Below the pieces are notes generated by a model, which made no database searches, was not told where the DNA came from, and worked only from the letters and a program-made list of their open reading frames with translations. Source: Bacillota bacterium (GTDB lineage: Bacteria > Bacillota > Clostridia > Acetivibrionales > DTU013). From it: a stretch of 64,000 nt of DNA. Location: the NCBI GenBank assembly GCA_023426125.1, contig JAFABI010000065.1, positions 62,001 through 126,000 of the forward strand, read 5' to 3'. This document shows positions 25,280-33,844 of this stretch, piece by piece. Each line of letters opens with the position of its first letter. The stretch's first letter is position 1. The position numbers were made by a program, and so were the translations under genes.

Positions 25280-26193
25280 TTCTTTTTCTCCTTCTCTTTG
25301 CTGGATTTCTTGTATTTCATATCCTTCAGCTGCTTAAGATAGCCTAATAATTCAATATATCTCCCGTACCTTCCGGAATCAATCACACCGCTTGCCACTA
25401 ATTCCTTGACCCCGCAGCCGGGCTCACTTGCATGGCTGCAACCTGCAAATCTGCAACCTTCGGTCAGAGCCGCAAATTCCCCGTAATACTGCTGCAATTC
25501 CTCCAGTTCCAGATTTTCCAGTTCAAAGGAGCTGAATCCGGGCGTATCCGCGACATAACCGCCGCAAACCAGAGGTATCAGCTCGGCATGGCGCGTGGTA
25601 TGCTTTCCCCTGTCGCTTTTCAGGCTCAAATCCCCTGTCTGCATTACCATATCCCTCAGAATGGCGTTCAGCAAGGTGGATTTGCCTACCCCCGACTGAC
25701 CTGCAAAGACCGTAACCATCGATTTCAGCTTTTCTTCCAGTTCATCCAGTCCCTGACCGGTTTTTGTAGAGGTCTTAAGAAAATCACAGCCCGTATTTTT
25801 ATAGGCGCCGTATATTTTTTCCGCCCCGCCGTCGGCGTCCAGATCCAGCTTGTTTAAGCAAATGACAGGTTTTATGCACTCCTTTGCGGCAGTAACCAGC
25901 AATTTATCCAGCAGCAATAGGTCGGGAGCCGGGGACCTGGCTGCTATCACCAATACAACCTGATTTACATTAGCCACAGCCGGTCTGGTCAGCTGCGAAG
26001 ATCTTGGGAGCACCTCGTCAAGACTGCCTTTTTTCTTTTCTTCATCGAGGACAGAAAAATTTACCCTGTCGCCTGGCAAAGGGGTGACATCGTTTTTTCT
26101 GAAGATCCCCCTGGCTTTGCATTCATAGATCGCTTCATCCGCTGATACGTAGTAGAAGCCGCCTATACCTTTTGTTATAATGCCGGTTGGCAA
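25276..26193 (-). CDS. rsgA: Ribosome small subunit GTPase RsgA
   Basis: A 305-residue circularly permuted GTPase that helps mature the 30S subunit. An N-terminal OB domain is followed by the permuted motifs NKLD, GQSGVGKST (G1) and DTPGFSSFE (G3). A C-terminal zinc knuckle (CRFAGCSHASEPGC) follows. Length and order are standard. It follows prkC by 24 bp in the usual Firmicutes order. Confidence 0.95.
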   Translation of the reverse strand: MPTGIITKGIGGFYYVSADEAIYECKARGIFRKNDVTPLPGDRVNFSVLDEEKKKGSLDEVLPRSSQLTRPAVANVNQVVLVIAARSPAPDLLLLDKLLVTAAKECIKPVICLNKLDLDADGGAEKIYGAYKNTGCDFLKTSTKTGQGLDELEEKLKSMVTVFAGQSGVGKSTLLNAILRDMVMQTGDLSLKSDRGKHTTRHAELIPLVCGGYVADTPGFSSFELENLELEELQQYYGEFAALTEGCRFAGCSHASEPGCGVKELVASGVIDSGRYGRYIELLGYLKQLKDMKYKKSSKEKEKKK

Positions 26194-26217
26194 ATACGAT
26201 ACCTCCCCGGGACGTAT

Positions 26218-28185
26218 TTATACATCCTCTTCCGCAATTCGAACTCCATCATATTTTACCACGACATGGGTCGATCCTTCGGAAGAAAAGGGCATGTTCA
26301 CCTTTAACGGGAAACTGTCCTTGGATACTTTCTGGTCCATAATAATCTCAGTATTCGCTCCTGCCGGGGTAGCCTCAATATAGACCTGGATTTCGTCCCC
26401 GTACCGATCCGGATTGGGCAGGATGACATCCCATTTCTTATATTTGATGGATGCTTCTCCTGTGCCCCCAGCCTGCGTAGCTTCAGTATCTCCTCCGGTC
26501 TTCTGTTCCCCCGAGGCTTCTGCCTCATAGGTCAGATCCACTGCAGTACCTTCATCGACTAACGTGTTTGCAGGAGGATTCTGATTGATAATAAGCGCAG
26601 TATCACTCACAACATCCGCTGGCGTTACCGTACCGATTTTTAAATTATTCTGTTGGATGAGGCTCTCTGCCTCGGCTCTTTTCTTGCCGATAAGGGTTGG
26701 CACCCTGACCTGCTTTAATTCAGGTCCCAGGCTTTCATACAGGATAACCGTTGTTCCCGGCTTTACCTGTTCCGATGCGCCGGGTTCGGTCCGTATGATC
26801 ATACCCGTTGGTATCTCCTCGTTGTTTTCCTGCTTTACTTCCGTCACGAGCTTTAAGTCTTTCAGGTTCTGTTCCGCTATTCTGGATTCCTTTTTGGCTA
26901 CGTCAGGGATGGTCACCATTTCCGGCCCGTCGCTGATATCAAACTCGATAATGCTTCCCGGCTTCAAGGTCATGTCGGGAGCAACGCTTTGCCTTATTAT
27001 CTGGCCCTTGTCCTTGGTATCATCGAAGGTATGCTTGCCCTCCTGCGCAATGATACCGTTGCTTGCAAGCTCACCCTTGATTGTCTCGAAATCCTTGCCC
27101 AAATAACTGCCGACCGTAAATTCCACCTTTGCCGGCATGATGGTGGGGATCACAATCTTATATCCGATGTATGTAAAAATGGATATGATGATAATACCGG
27201 TGACGATCCCCAGCCACACGCTTAACCTGTCTTTTTTCCTCTTTGGCATCCCCGCTTCATCTTCCTCCGGTGAAATTTCTTCGCTGTATTCCATTTTGTC
27301 CAGCGACATCATTTTCTTTGTAGGAAACGCATCCTCCGGGCCATCCGCACTTCGAACCGCCGAATTGGGGTTCCTTGCCACCCTCTGCAAATCGGCGAGA
27401 AATTCCGAAGCATTTTGATACCGAAGGTTCTGGTCTTTTTTTATCGCCTTCATGACAATATCATTGATGCCGTTGGGTATTTTCGGGTTGATGTCCTGAG
27501 GCCTTTCCGCCTTGTTCTGTATGTGCTTCAAAGCAACGGCAACGGGTGATTCCCCGTCAAAGGGCACCCTGCCGGTCACCATTTCATAGATTGTGATCCC
27601 CAGGGAATACAAATCGGATTTTTCATCCGTAAATCCGCCTCTGGCCTGTTCCGGCGAGAAATAATGCACCGAACCGATGGTACTTCCCACCATGGTAATG
27701 GTGGAAGATGAAACCGCCCTTGCGATACCGAAATCGGTAACCTTGGCAATACCCTCCTTTGTCAGGAGTATGTTGTGAGGCTTGATATCACGGTGTATGA
27801 TGTGGTTTTTATGCGCCTGTTCAATGGCAGAGCATATCTGGATAGCGATGCCTGTGGCTTCCCTCCAGTCCAGGGCGCCGTTTTCCGCCACATACTCCTT
27901 GAGCGTGATTCCGTCGATATATTCCATTACGATAAAATGCACATGATCTTCCTGACCAACATCGAAGATGGACACAATGTTGGGATGCGACAGGCTTGCA
28001 GCAGCTTGTGCCTCAATTCTGAAGCGCTTGACGAATTCCTCGTCATTGGTGAATTCATCCCGCAGGATCTTCACCGCAACAAATCGGTTCAAAAGATGGC
28101 ATTTGGCTTTATATACCACTGCCATGCCGCCTCCGCCGATTCTTTCCAATAGTTCGTATCTGTTTCCAAGAATTTTATTTGACAT
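26218..28185 (-). CDS. prkC: Ser/Thr protein kinase with PASTA repeats
   Basis: About 655 residues. An N-terminal Hanks-type kinase domain (glycine loop GGGGMAVVYKA, catalytic HRDIKPHN, DFGIA) is followed by one membrane helix near residue 340-365 and three extracellular PASTA repeats. A Thr/Gly-rich linker and an end domain follow. PASTA repeats bind muropeptides. An upstream ATG at 28203 overlaps the prpC stop; the MSNK start at 28185 has GAAGG 7 nt before it. It pairs with PrpC to control cell-wall and dormancy responses. Confidence 0.94.
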   Translation of the reverse strand: MSNKILGNRYELLERIGGGGMAVVYKAKCHLLNRFVAVKILRDEFTNDEEFVKRFRIEAQAAASLSHPNIVSIFDVGQEDHVHFIVMEYIDGITLKEYVAENGALDWREATGIAIQICSAIEQAHKNHIIHRDIKPHNILLTKEGIAKVTDFGIARAVSSSTITMVGSTIGSVHYFSPEQARGGFTDEKSDLYSLGITIYEMVTGRVPFDGESPVAVALKHIQNKAERPQDINPKIPNGINDIVMKAIKKDQNLRYQNASEFLADLQRVARNPNSAVRSADGPEDAFPTKKMMSLDKMEYSEEISPEEDEAGMPKRKKDRLSVWLGIVTGIIIISIFTYIGYKIVIPTIMPAKVEFTVGSYLGKDFETIKGELASNGIIAQEGKHTFDDTKDKGQIIRQSVAPDMTLKPGSIIEFDISDGPEMVTIPDVAKKESRIAEQNLKDLKLVTEVKQENNEEIPTGMIIRTEPGASEQVKPGTTVILYESLGPELKQVRVPTLIGKKRAEAESLIQQNNLKIGTVTPADVVSDTALIINQNPPANTLVDEGTAVDLTYEAEASGEQKTGGDTEATQAGGTGEASIKYKKWDVILPNPDRYGDEIQVYIEATPAGANTEIIMDQKVSKDSFPLKVNMPFSSEGSTHVVVKYDGVRIAEEDV

Positions 28186-28195
28186 CCTCGCACCT

Positions 28196-28939
28196 TCACT
28201 CATTTTTTATAACGATAACCGTAATATTATCCTCCCCACCGCCGCGGATCGCCCTTGCAACAAGTTCTTCACAAGCAATGGCCGGAGTATTCCCCATCAC
28301 CGTATTTTTTATTTCCGTCTCTTCTACCATGCTTGTAAGCCCGTCGGTGCACATTACCACATAATCCTCCGGCGCAAGCTCACAGGTGTATGTATCCACT
28401 TCCAGGTCCGTTGAACAGCCGATAGCCCTGGTGATTATATTCCTGTTGGGATGCTTCTCCGCTTCCTCCCGTGTCAGCGATCCGTTTTTTATCAGTTCCT
28501 CGATGTAGGAGTGGTCTGTCGTTATACGTGTCATTTGGTCTTTTTTGACAAGGTAAATCCTGCTGTCTCCCACATGGCCTATATACATTATATTGCCAAC
28601 AATTACAGCCATTATAAGTGTCGTGCCCATGCCATGGTTTTCGGGAAGCTCCAGAGATTTTTCATAGACAGCTTTGTTTGCCTTGATAATAAGACCTCTG
28701 ATGGTTTCAGCCATATCGGCGCTGTCCGCCAATACTTCCGGCGACTCAAGAATGAGATTGCTTATGTAGTCAATGGACGTCCTGCTGGCAATCTCGCCCG
28801 CATTATGCCCGCCCATTCCGTCGGCAATGATAAAAGCGGCCGGTACGCCCGGGTAGCCGGAAATAATGTTAAAATAGTCTTCATTAATCTCTCTGACAGA
28901 TCCTCTGTCTGTTTTCGCGGAATACTTCAATTCATCCAC
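28196..28939 (-). CDS. prpC: PP2C-type Ser/Thr protein phosphatase
   Basis: A 247-residue metal-dependent phosphatase with the PP2C motifs IADGMGGHNAGEIAS, GHVGDSRIYL and MCTDGLTSMV. It reverses PrkC phosphorylation. It starts 3 bp after rlmN ends and its end abuts the prkC start. The pairing is standard in Firmicutes. Confidence 0.93.
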   Translation of the reverse strand: MDELKYSAKTDRGSVREINEDYFNIISGYPGVPAAFIIADGMGGHNAGEIASRTSIDYISNLILESPEVLADSADMAETIRGLIIKANKAVYEKSLELPENHGMGTTLIMAVIVGNIMYIGHVGDSRIYLVKKDQMTRITTDHSYIEELIKNGSLTREEAEKHPNRNIITRAIGCSTDLEVDTYTCELAPEDYVVMCTDGLTSMVEETEIKNTVMGNTPAIACEELVARAIRGGGEDNITVIVIKNE

Positions 28940-28942
28940 ACC

Positions 28943-29980
28943 CTAATTCTTTTTCTCCATCTCGCTGCGTCTGAGCTGACCGCAGGCGGCATTTATATCC
29001 GAGCCCAGTTCCCGTCTCACGGTGGTCTCAATTCCGCTGCGTTCCAGTACTTCTTTGAATTCCAGCATACGTTTCCGGCTGCTCTGGTCGAAACCTGAGC
29101 CGTCAACAGGGTTTGCCGGTATCAAATTCACATGACACAGCATCCCTCTAAGGAGTGACGCCAGTTTCCGGGCAGTGTCCCCGGAATCATTCACTCCCGA
29201 TATCATTGCATACTCAAAGGTCAGTCTCCTGCCAGTCCCCTCTGTATATATCTTACATGCTTCAATTAATTTGTCAATAGAGTACTTCCGGCCGACAGGC
29301 ATTATGGTTTCCCGTAATACGTCTTCCGGCGCATGGAGCGAAATGGCAAGATTTACCGGAATGCTTTCGCCGGCGAACTTAATTATTTCCGGAACCAGAC
29401 CGCAGGTGGAAACCGTTATGTTCCTGTAGCCCATGTTCATCCCCTCCGGACTGTGTATAAGCCTCAGGAATTTCAGCACGTTGTCGTAATTGTCAAAGGG
29501 TTCGCCGATACCCATGATAACCACATTTCCTACCCTTTCCCCCGTATCCCTGCCGATGGACATCACCTGATCCAGCATTTCACCCGCCGTCAGGTTCCTC
29601 ATAAATCCGGCCTGGGTGGATGCGCAGAACCTGCAGCCCATCCTGCAGCCAACCTGGGAAGAGATGCAGGCCGTGAGCCCGTGCTTGTATCTCATCAGCA
29701 CGCTTTCGATCACATTCCCGTCAGGCAGCTCAAACAAGTACTTGGCAGTTCCGTCGATTTTTGAAACCAGCTTCCTTTTTATCGTTAGACTTCCGATATG
29801 GGCCGAAAGTTTCATTTTTTCCCTCAGATCCATTGAAAGGTCGGTCATCCCGTCAATTTCCCGTACGCCTCTTCCAATCCAACGGAATATCTGCCTGGCC
29901 CGGAACTTTTGCTGGCCCATGGCTTCAAGATATTGCTGGAGCTCCGGTATCTCCATATTCATCAGATCAACCTTTTCCAC
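28943..29980 (-). CDS. rlmN: 23S rRNA (adenine2503-C2)-methyltransferase RlmN
   Basis: A 345-residue radical SAM enzyme. The CxxxCxxC cluster motif is CRMGCRFC, with downstream GIGEPFDNYDNVL and the C-terminal Cys in NAACGQLR needed for methyl transfer. It methylates A2503 of 23S rRNA and some tRNAs. It sits between rsmB and prpC as in most Firmicutes. Confidence 0.94.
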   Translation of the reverse strand: MEKVDLMNMEIPELQQYLEAMGQQKFRARQIFRWIGRGVREIDGMTDLSMDLREKMKLSAHIGSLTIKRKLVSKIDGTAKYLFELPDGNVIESVLMRYKHGLTACISSQVGCRMGCRFCASTQAGFMRNLTAGEMLDQVMSIGRDTGERVGNVVIMGIGEPFDNYDNVLKFLRLIHSPEGMNMGYRNITVSTCGLVPEIIKFAGESIPVNLAISLHAPEDVLRETIMPVGRKYSIDKLIEACKIYTEGTGRRLTFEYAMISGVNDSGDTARKLASLLRGMLCHVNLIPANPVDGSGFDQSSRKRMLEFKEVLERSGIETTVRRELGSDINAACGQLRRSEMEKKN

Positions 29981-29999
29981 TTGTAAAACATTCCCTCCA

Positions 30000-30072
30000 T
30001 GTAGGGGCGGCTATTGGCCGTCCGGTATTTATTACCATAGATTGCATTATGCGGACGCGGAATGCGCCCCCC
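30000..30072. repeat. BIME-like inverted pair of palindromic modules
   Basis: Left module from 30000 (TGTAGGGGCG, centre GCTATTGGC, right flank CGTCCG), a 26-nt linker at 30025-30050 ending GATTGCATTAT, then the inverted module from 30051 (GCGGACGCGGAATGCGCCCC). Same layout and linker length as 17385-17456. Confidence 0.7.
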
Positions 30073-30085
30073 CAAATACACGGGC

Positions 30086-30160
30086 AAATACACGGGGACG
30101 GTTCTAGTGTATTTATTAAAAAGTCTTCACAAAATACAGTAGAACCGTCCCCCTGTATTT
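30086..30160. repeat. Long inverted repeat with GGGGACGG core
   Basis: Arms 30086-30106 and 30140-30160 are complementary at 20 of 21 positions around a 33-nt loop. The outer ends read AAATACAC and CTGTATTT. It lies between rsmB and rlmN and is related in form to the palindrome at 24516. Confidence 0.75.
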
Positions 30161-30181
30161 CTGCTAAAGCCACCCTGTCCT

Positions 30182-31543
30182 TCAGGCCGATCCGCCCTTC
30201 CTCCTCAGCTTTGAAATGAAAAACCCGTCCGCCCCGTCGCGGTTTGTGTAAAGCTGCAGCATACCTTTTTCTTCGATATGGCCTCTTAACGCCTCCGGTG
30301 TTGCAGCAGCCAAATCATCCATTTCAAATTCAGGGTTTTCCTGTATAAACCCCTTCACCAGATCCCCGTTTTCTTCAGGCAGGATGGTGCAAGTGCTGTA
30401 GACCAGTACTCCCCCCGGTTTGACACTTCTTGCCGCAGCGACGATCATTTTTCTTTGCAAGCCTGTGATCTCCGCTGTATCCGAGCTTTCCTTCCTCCAT
30501 TTTATATCCGGTTTTCTTCTGATGATTCCCAGCCCGGTGCAGGGCGCATCCAGCAATACCCTGTCGGCTTTATTCTCTGTTGCCGCATCAGGCATGGATG
30601 TATCGTGTATTTCTGTTTTTATGATTTCGATGCCAAGCCTCGCTACGGATTGCTCAATAAGCTTTATTTTGTGCTCATGAATATCCCTGGCAAGAACCAT
30701 CCCCTTATTTTCCATCAACTGGGCTATGTGCGTTGCCTTGCCTCCGGGCGCGCTGCAAGCGTCCAGCACAAATTCTCCCGGCTTTGGATCGAGAATCCTT
30801 GCCACCAGCATGGAGCTTTCGTCCTGAACCTGAAACAAACCATCCTGGAACGCTGCGAGCCTGGAAATGGAGGAAGGTTTTTTTATAATCAATGCATCCC
30901 GGGAAAACCTGCCGTGAGCAACTTCCATCCCCTCTTGCGCAAGTGCCTCCGCCAGCTTTTCTCTGCTGGTTTTCAATGTATTGACCCGGATCGTGAATTC
31001 GGGCGCGTTATTGTTGCTTTCAAGGAGACTTTCGGTAAACTCCGGCCCAAAAAGCAGCAGAAACCTTTCCACCATCCATTCGGGATGGGAGTAAGCGATT
31101 GAAAGATATTTCACCGGCTCGCCGGTTTTATCCGGCTTTTTCAAATTATCCCTGTTCCTTGCGATATTTCTCAATACGGCGTTTACAAAGCCTGTAGAAG
31201 CCTGATGTCCATACTTTTTAGCCAGCTTTGCGCTTTCGTTGCAGGCGGCGGACTCAGGGATCCTGTCCATGTAGAGCAGTTGATAGGTACCTGCCCTGAG
31301 GATATTCAATATCCACGGGGATATCTTTTTTAGTTTTATACTGGAAAACTGACAGATAATCCAGTCAATGGTCAAACGCCACTTAACCGTGCCGTATACA
31401 AGCTCCGTGACAAAGCCCCGGTCCGTTTCCCCCAGTCCTCCGGCCTCAAGCTGCTTGTTCAGGGCAAGGTTTGAATAGGCTCCTTTTTCGTTTATCTCAT
31501 ATAATATTTTCAAGGCCGTCTCTCTTGGAAAATCCACTGTCAT
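30182..31543 (-). CDS. rsmB: 16S rRNA (cytosine967-C5)-methyltransferase
   Basis: A 453-residue protein. An N-terminal NusB-like RNA-binding domain is followed by a Rossmann methyltransferase domain with LDACSAPGGKATHIAQ (SAM site) and the two catalytic cysteines in DAPCTGLGI and YSTCTI. It methylates C967 of 16S rRNA. It is followed by the inverted repeat and BIME-like pair, then rlmN. Confidence 0.92.
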   Translation of the reverse strand: MTVDFPRETALKILYEINEKGAYSNLALNKQLEAGGLGETDRGFVTELVYGTVKWRLTIDWIICQFSSIKLKKISPWILNILRAGTYQLLYMDRIPESAACNESAKLAKKYGHQASTGFVNAVLRNIARNRDNLKKPDKTGEPVKYLSIAYSHPEWMVERFLLLFGPEFTESLLESNNNAPEFTIRVNTLKTSREKLAEALAQEGMEVAHGRFSRDALIIKKPSSISRLAAFQDGLFQVQDESSMLVARILDPKPGEFVLDACSAPGGKATHIAQLMENKGMVLARDIHEHKIKLIEQSVARLGIEIIKTEIHDTSMPDAATENKADRVLLDAPCTGLGIIRRKPDIKWRKESSDTAEITGLQRKMIVAAARSVKPGGVLVYSTCTILPEENGDLVKGFIQENPEFEMDDLAAATPEALRGHIEEKGMLQLYTNRDGADGFFISKLRRKGGSA

Positions 31544-31582
31544 CTTCTTTCCTCTTTATATCCGCGCGTTATTTTTTCAGGG

Positions 31583-32362
31583 TCAATCCGGTGGCTTTTG
31601 CTGCAGTATCAGACTGTCCAGCTTTTCACTCAGCAGCTGCACATTAACGCAGGTGTCTTTGCAGGGCCCGTTGGGCCTTTCGTTTATTATTCCGATGACC
31701 GGTATGCTGCCGACATCGGCGATTCCAATTGCAAGATCCCGTTCACAGGCTACCGACAGGATGACCTCCGGTTTCTCCCTTCCGATATGGTTTCTCGCCG
31801 CAGTGCCCCCTGTCGCAACGACAGTCTTCACGCCGTTTTTTCTGACAAGGTCCAGTATCGGACCGATGGTGCATTTGCCGCATTCCTTGCAATTGCCTAT
31901 ATCCCCTGTGATTTTATGACTGCATCCCGAATTCTGAAGGCAGTGCGGAAGAAGCACCAGGATCCTGTCGGGCTTATACCGCTTTTGGCCTGACTGCACA
32001 AGGATATTGTTTATATCGACAAACAGGCTTCGTATGGCATCCTTGTCTTTTTTCAGCAAGCCTGTGATGAAAATTGTAAAGGGTATGACTATTTTTAATG
32101 CCACCCTGACCGGAAGAAGCATGAAGGAGCTTACATTCCGTTTTCGATATGCGTGAATCACAGCCAGCATTGCATAGGTGATAACGAGTATTGTGACGGC
32201 TGCGACAATGATAAAGACCAGCAGAACTCCGTTATAGATGTCGATGGTAAAATAATTGTATACACACGTAAACGCAGCAATGGCCATGGCAAACATCAGC
32301 AAAAGCAGAAAAGAAAACGTCAGGAAATTGGTAATCCGCTTATCCAAATATCTCACCTTCAT
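31583..32362 (-). CDS. DUF116-family membrane protein
   Basis: A 259-residue protein with about three membrane helices in the first 110 residues. A Cys-rich domain follows (CLQNSGCSH, NCKECGKCTIG, and a later CKDTC), typical of DUF116. Function is unknown; the Cys pattern could bind metal or Fe-S. The gene overlaps the fmt end by 23 nt, but the true start may be the TTG a few codons downstream. The fmt-DUF116-rsmB order is common in clostridia. Confidence 0.8.
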   Translation of the reverse strand: MKVRYLDKRITNFLTFSFLLLLMFAMAIAAFTCVYNYFTIDIYNGVLLVFIIVAAVTILVITYAMLAVIHAYRKRNVSSFMLLPVRVALKIVIPFTIFITGLLKKDKDAIRSLFVDINNILVQSGQKRYKPDRILVLLPHCLQNSGCSHKITGDIGNCKECGKCTIGPILDLVRKNGVKTVVATGGTAARNHIGREKPEVILSVACERDLAIGIADVGSIPVIGIINERPNGPCKDTCVNVQLLSEKLDSLILQQKPPD

Positions 32363-33290
32363 CCATATTATGTCCGCATTCGCTTACAGGCAGCTTTCTG
32401 CTGGAATCGAACTGGACCTGCAGGATTCTCAAGAATCCGTCGCCTGTAGCAGCAACCAGGCTGTCTTTCATTATTTTAACAATTTTACCCGGCGCACTTT
32501 TCACAAGTCCGTCTAAAGCCGGATCATTTTCCTTGATCACTGCGGTTTTCCAGATCTTCAGCCTGCCTCCCCTGTAAAACGTATAGGCCCCCGGCCATGG
32601 GTCGGTCCCTCTCACCAGGTTATGTATCTCTCCTGCAGACTTGCTCCAGTCAATCAAGCCCATTTCTTTTTTCATCATGGGAACCGTCAATGCCTCGGCG
32701 GAATTTTGCCGTACCCGGGTCAAAGTGCCTTTTTGAAGCTCTGCCAGGGTATCCGCCAAAACCTCTGCGCTCAAAATCTCCAGTTTTTCATAAAGCTCCC
32801 TGTAGGTCATGTCTTCGGTAATTTCCACTTCTTTTTTCAGCAGCATGTCTCCCGTATCCATGCCTGCGTCCATATACATTGTAGTTATGCCTGAAATGCT
32901 GTCGCCATTAATGATTGCCCATTGAATCGGAGCCGCACCCCTGTATTTGGGAAGCAGTGAACCATGGACGTTGATACAGCCAAGGGGCGGGATTTCCAAT
33001 ACTTCCCCCGGAAGTATCTTCCCATAGGCAATTGTAATAACCAGGTCCGGCGCCAGTTCCTTCAGTTTATTGATGAATTCCCCTGTCCTTACCTTTTCCG
33101 GCTGGAGCACATTTGTGATTCCCAGCTTCAAGGCTGCTTCCTTTACCGGAGGAAACACCGCTACGCTTTGTTTTCGTCCCACAGGCTTGTCCGGCTGCGT
33201 CACCACTGCAATCACATCGTAGCCCTTTTTCACCAGCATTTCAAGGCAGGGCACCGAAAATTCCGGCGTCCCCATGAATATTATTTTCAA
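32340..33290 (-). CDS. fmt: Methionyl-tRNA formyltransferase
   Basis: A 316-residue enzyme that formylates initiator Met-tRNA using 10-formyl-THF. Motifs: N-terminal MGTPEFSVPCLEML, NVHGSLLPKYRGAAPIQWAI and GITTMYMDAGMDTGD of the catalytic domain; a C-terminal tRNA-binding domain follows. It lies 27 bp after def, the usual partner. Confidence 0.95.
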   Translation of the reverse strand: MKIIFMGTPEFSVPCLEMLVKKGYDVIAVVTQPDKPVGRKQSVAVFPPVKEAALKLGITNVLQPEKVRTGEFINKLKELAPDLVITIAYGKILPGEVLEIPPLGCINVHGSLLPKYRGAAPIQWAIINGDSISGITTMYMDAGMDTGDMLLKKEVEITEDMTYRELYEKLEILSAEVLADTLAELQKGTLTRVRQNSAEALTVPMMKKEMGLIDWSKSAGEIHNLVRGTDPWPGAYTFYRGGRLKIWKTAVIKENDPALDGLVKSAPGKIVKIMKDSLVAATGDGFLRILQVQFDSSRKLPVSECGHNMDEGEIFG

Positions 33291-33317
33291 TGTGTGTCAA
33301 CTCCCTTAAATCACATA

Positions 33318-33809
33318 TTAATGCCGTCTCTCATTGGAGGATTCATTCTCCAGTTCTTCCTTGGTCATCATCCGGATAGCCTTATCCTTGTATAATATCC
33401 CGTCAAGATGGTCTATTTCATGGCAAAGCACCACTGCCAGCAGTCCTTCGCCATCGATAACCACTTTTTCCCCTTTGGGATTCAAAGCTTCCACCCTTAC
33501 CACCGCCGGCCGCTTAACTTCACCATACAGGCCCGGAATGGAAAGGCAGCCTTCAATATAATTCTGCTCACCCGATTGGCTGACAATCACCGGATTAACC
33601 AATTCATAAAGTTTTTCCCCCGCATCGATGACGACAATCCTTTTCAATACTCCGATCTGGGGCGCCGCAAGTCCGACGCCGTCATATTTATACATGGTGT
33701 CTACCATATCCTTGAGCAACAGGGTTATTTTATCATTAATCTCTTCTACGGGCTTTGCTTTTTTCCTTAGTACTTCATCGCCTTCTTTTCTTACAATTCG
33801 GATTGCCAT
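33318..33809 (-). CDS. def: Peptide deformylase
   Basis: About 163 residues. The three catalytic motifs are all present: GVGLAAPQIG, EGCLSIPGL (Cys metal ligand) and HEIDHLDG (HExxH). It removes the formyl group from nascent proteins. The usual start is MAIRIVRKEG; the frame extends three codons upstream. It lies between priA and fmt as in many Firmicutes. Confidence 0.95.
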   Translation of the reverse strand: MAIRIVRKEGDEVLRKKAKPVEEINDKITLLLKDMVDTMYKYDGVGLAAPQIGVLKRIVVIDAGEKLYELVNPVIVSQSGEQNYIEGCLSIPGLYGEVKRPAVVRVEALNPKGEKVVIDGEGLLAVVLCHEIDHLDGILYKDKAIRMMTKEELENESSNERRH

Positions 33810-33844
33810 AAATTCCACCCCATATTATACGATTATTCTTTTAA

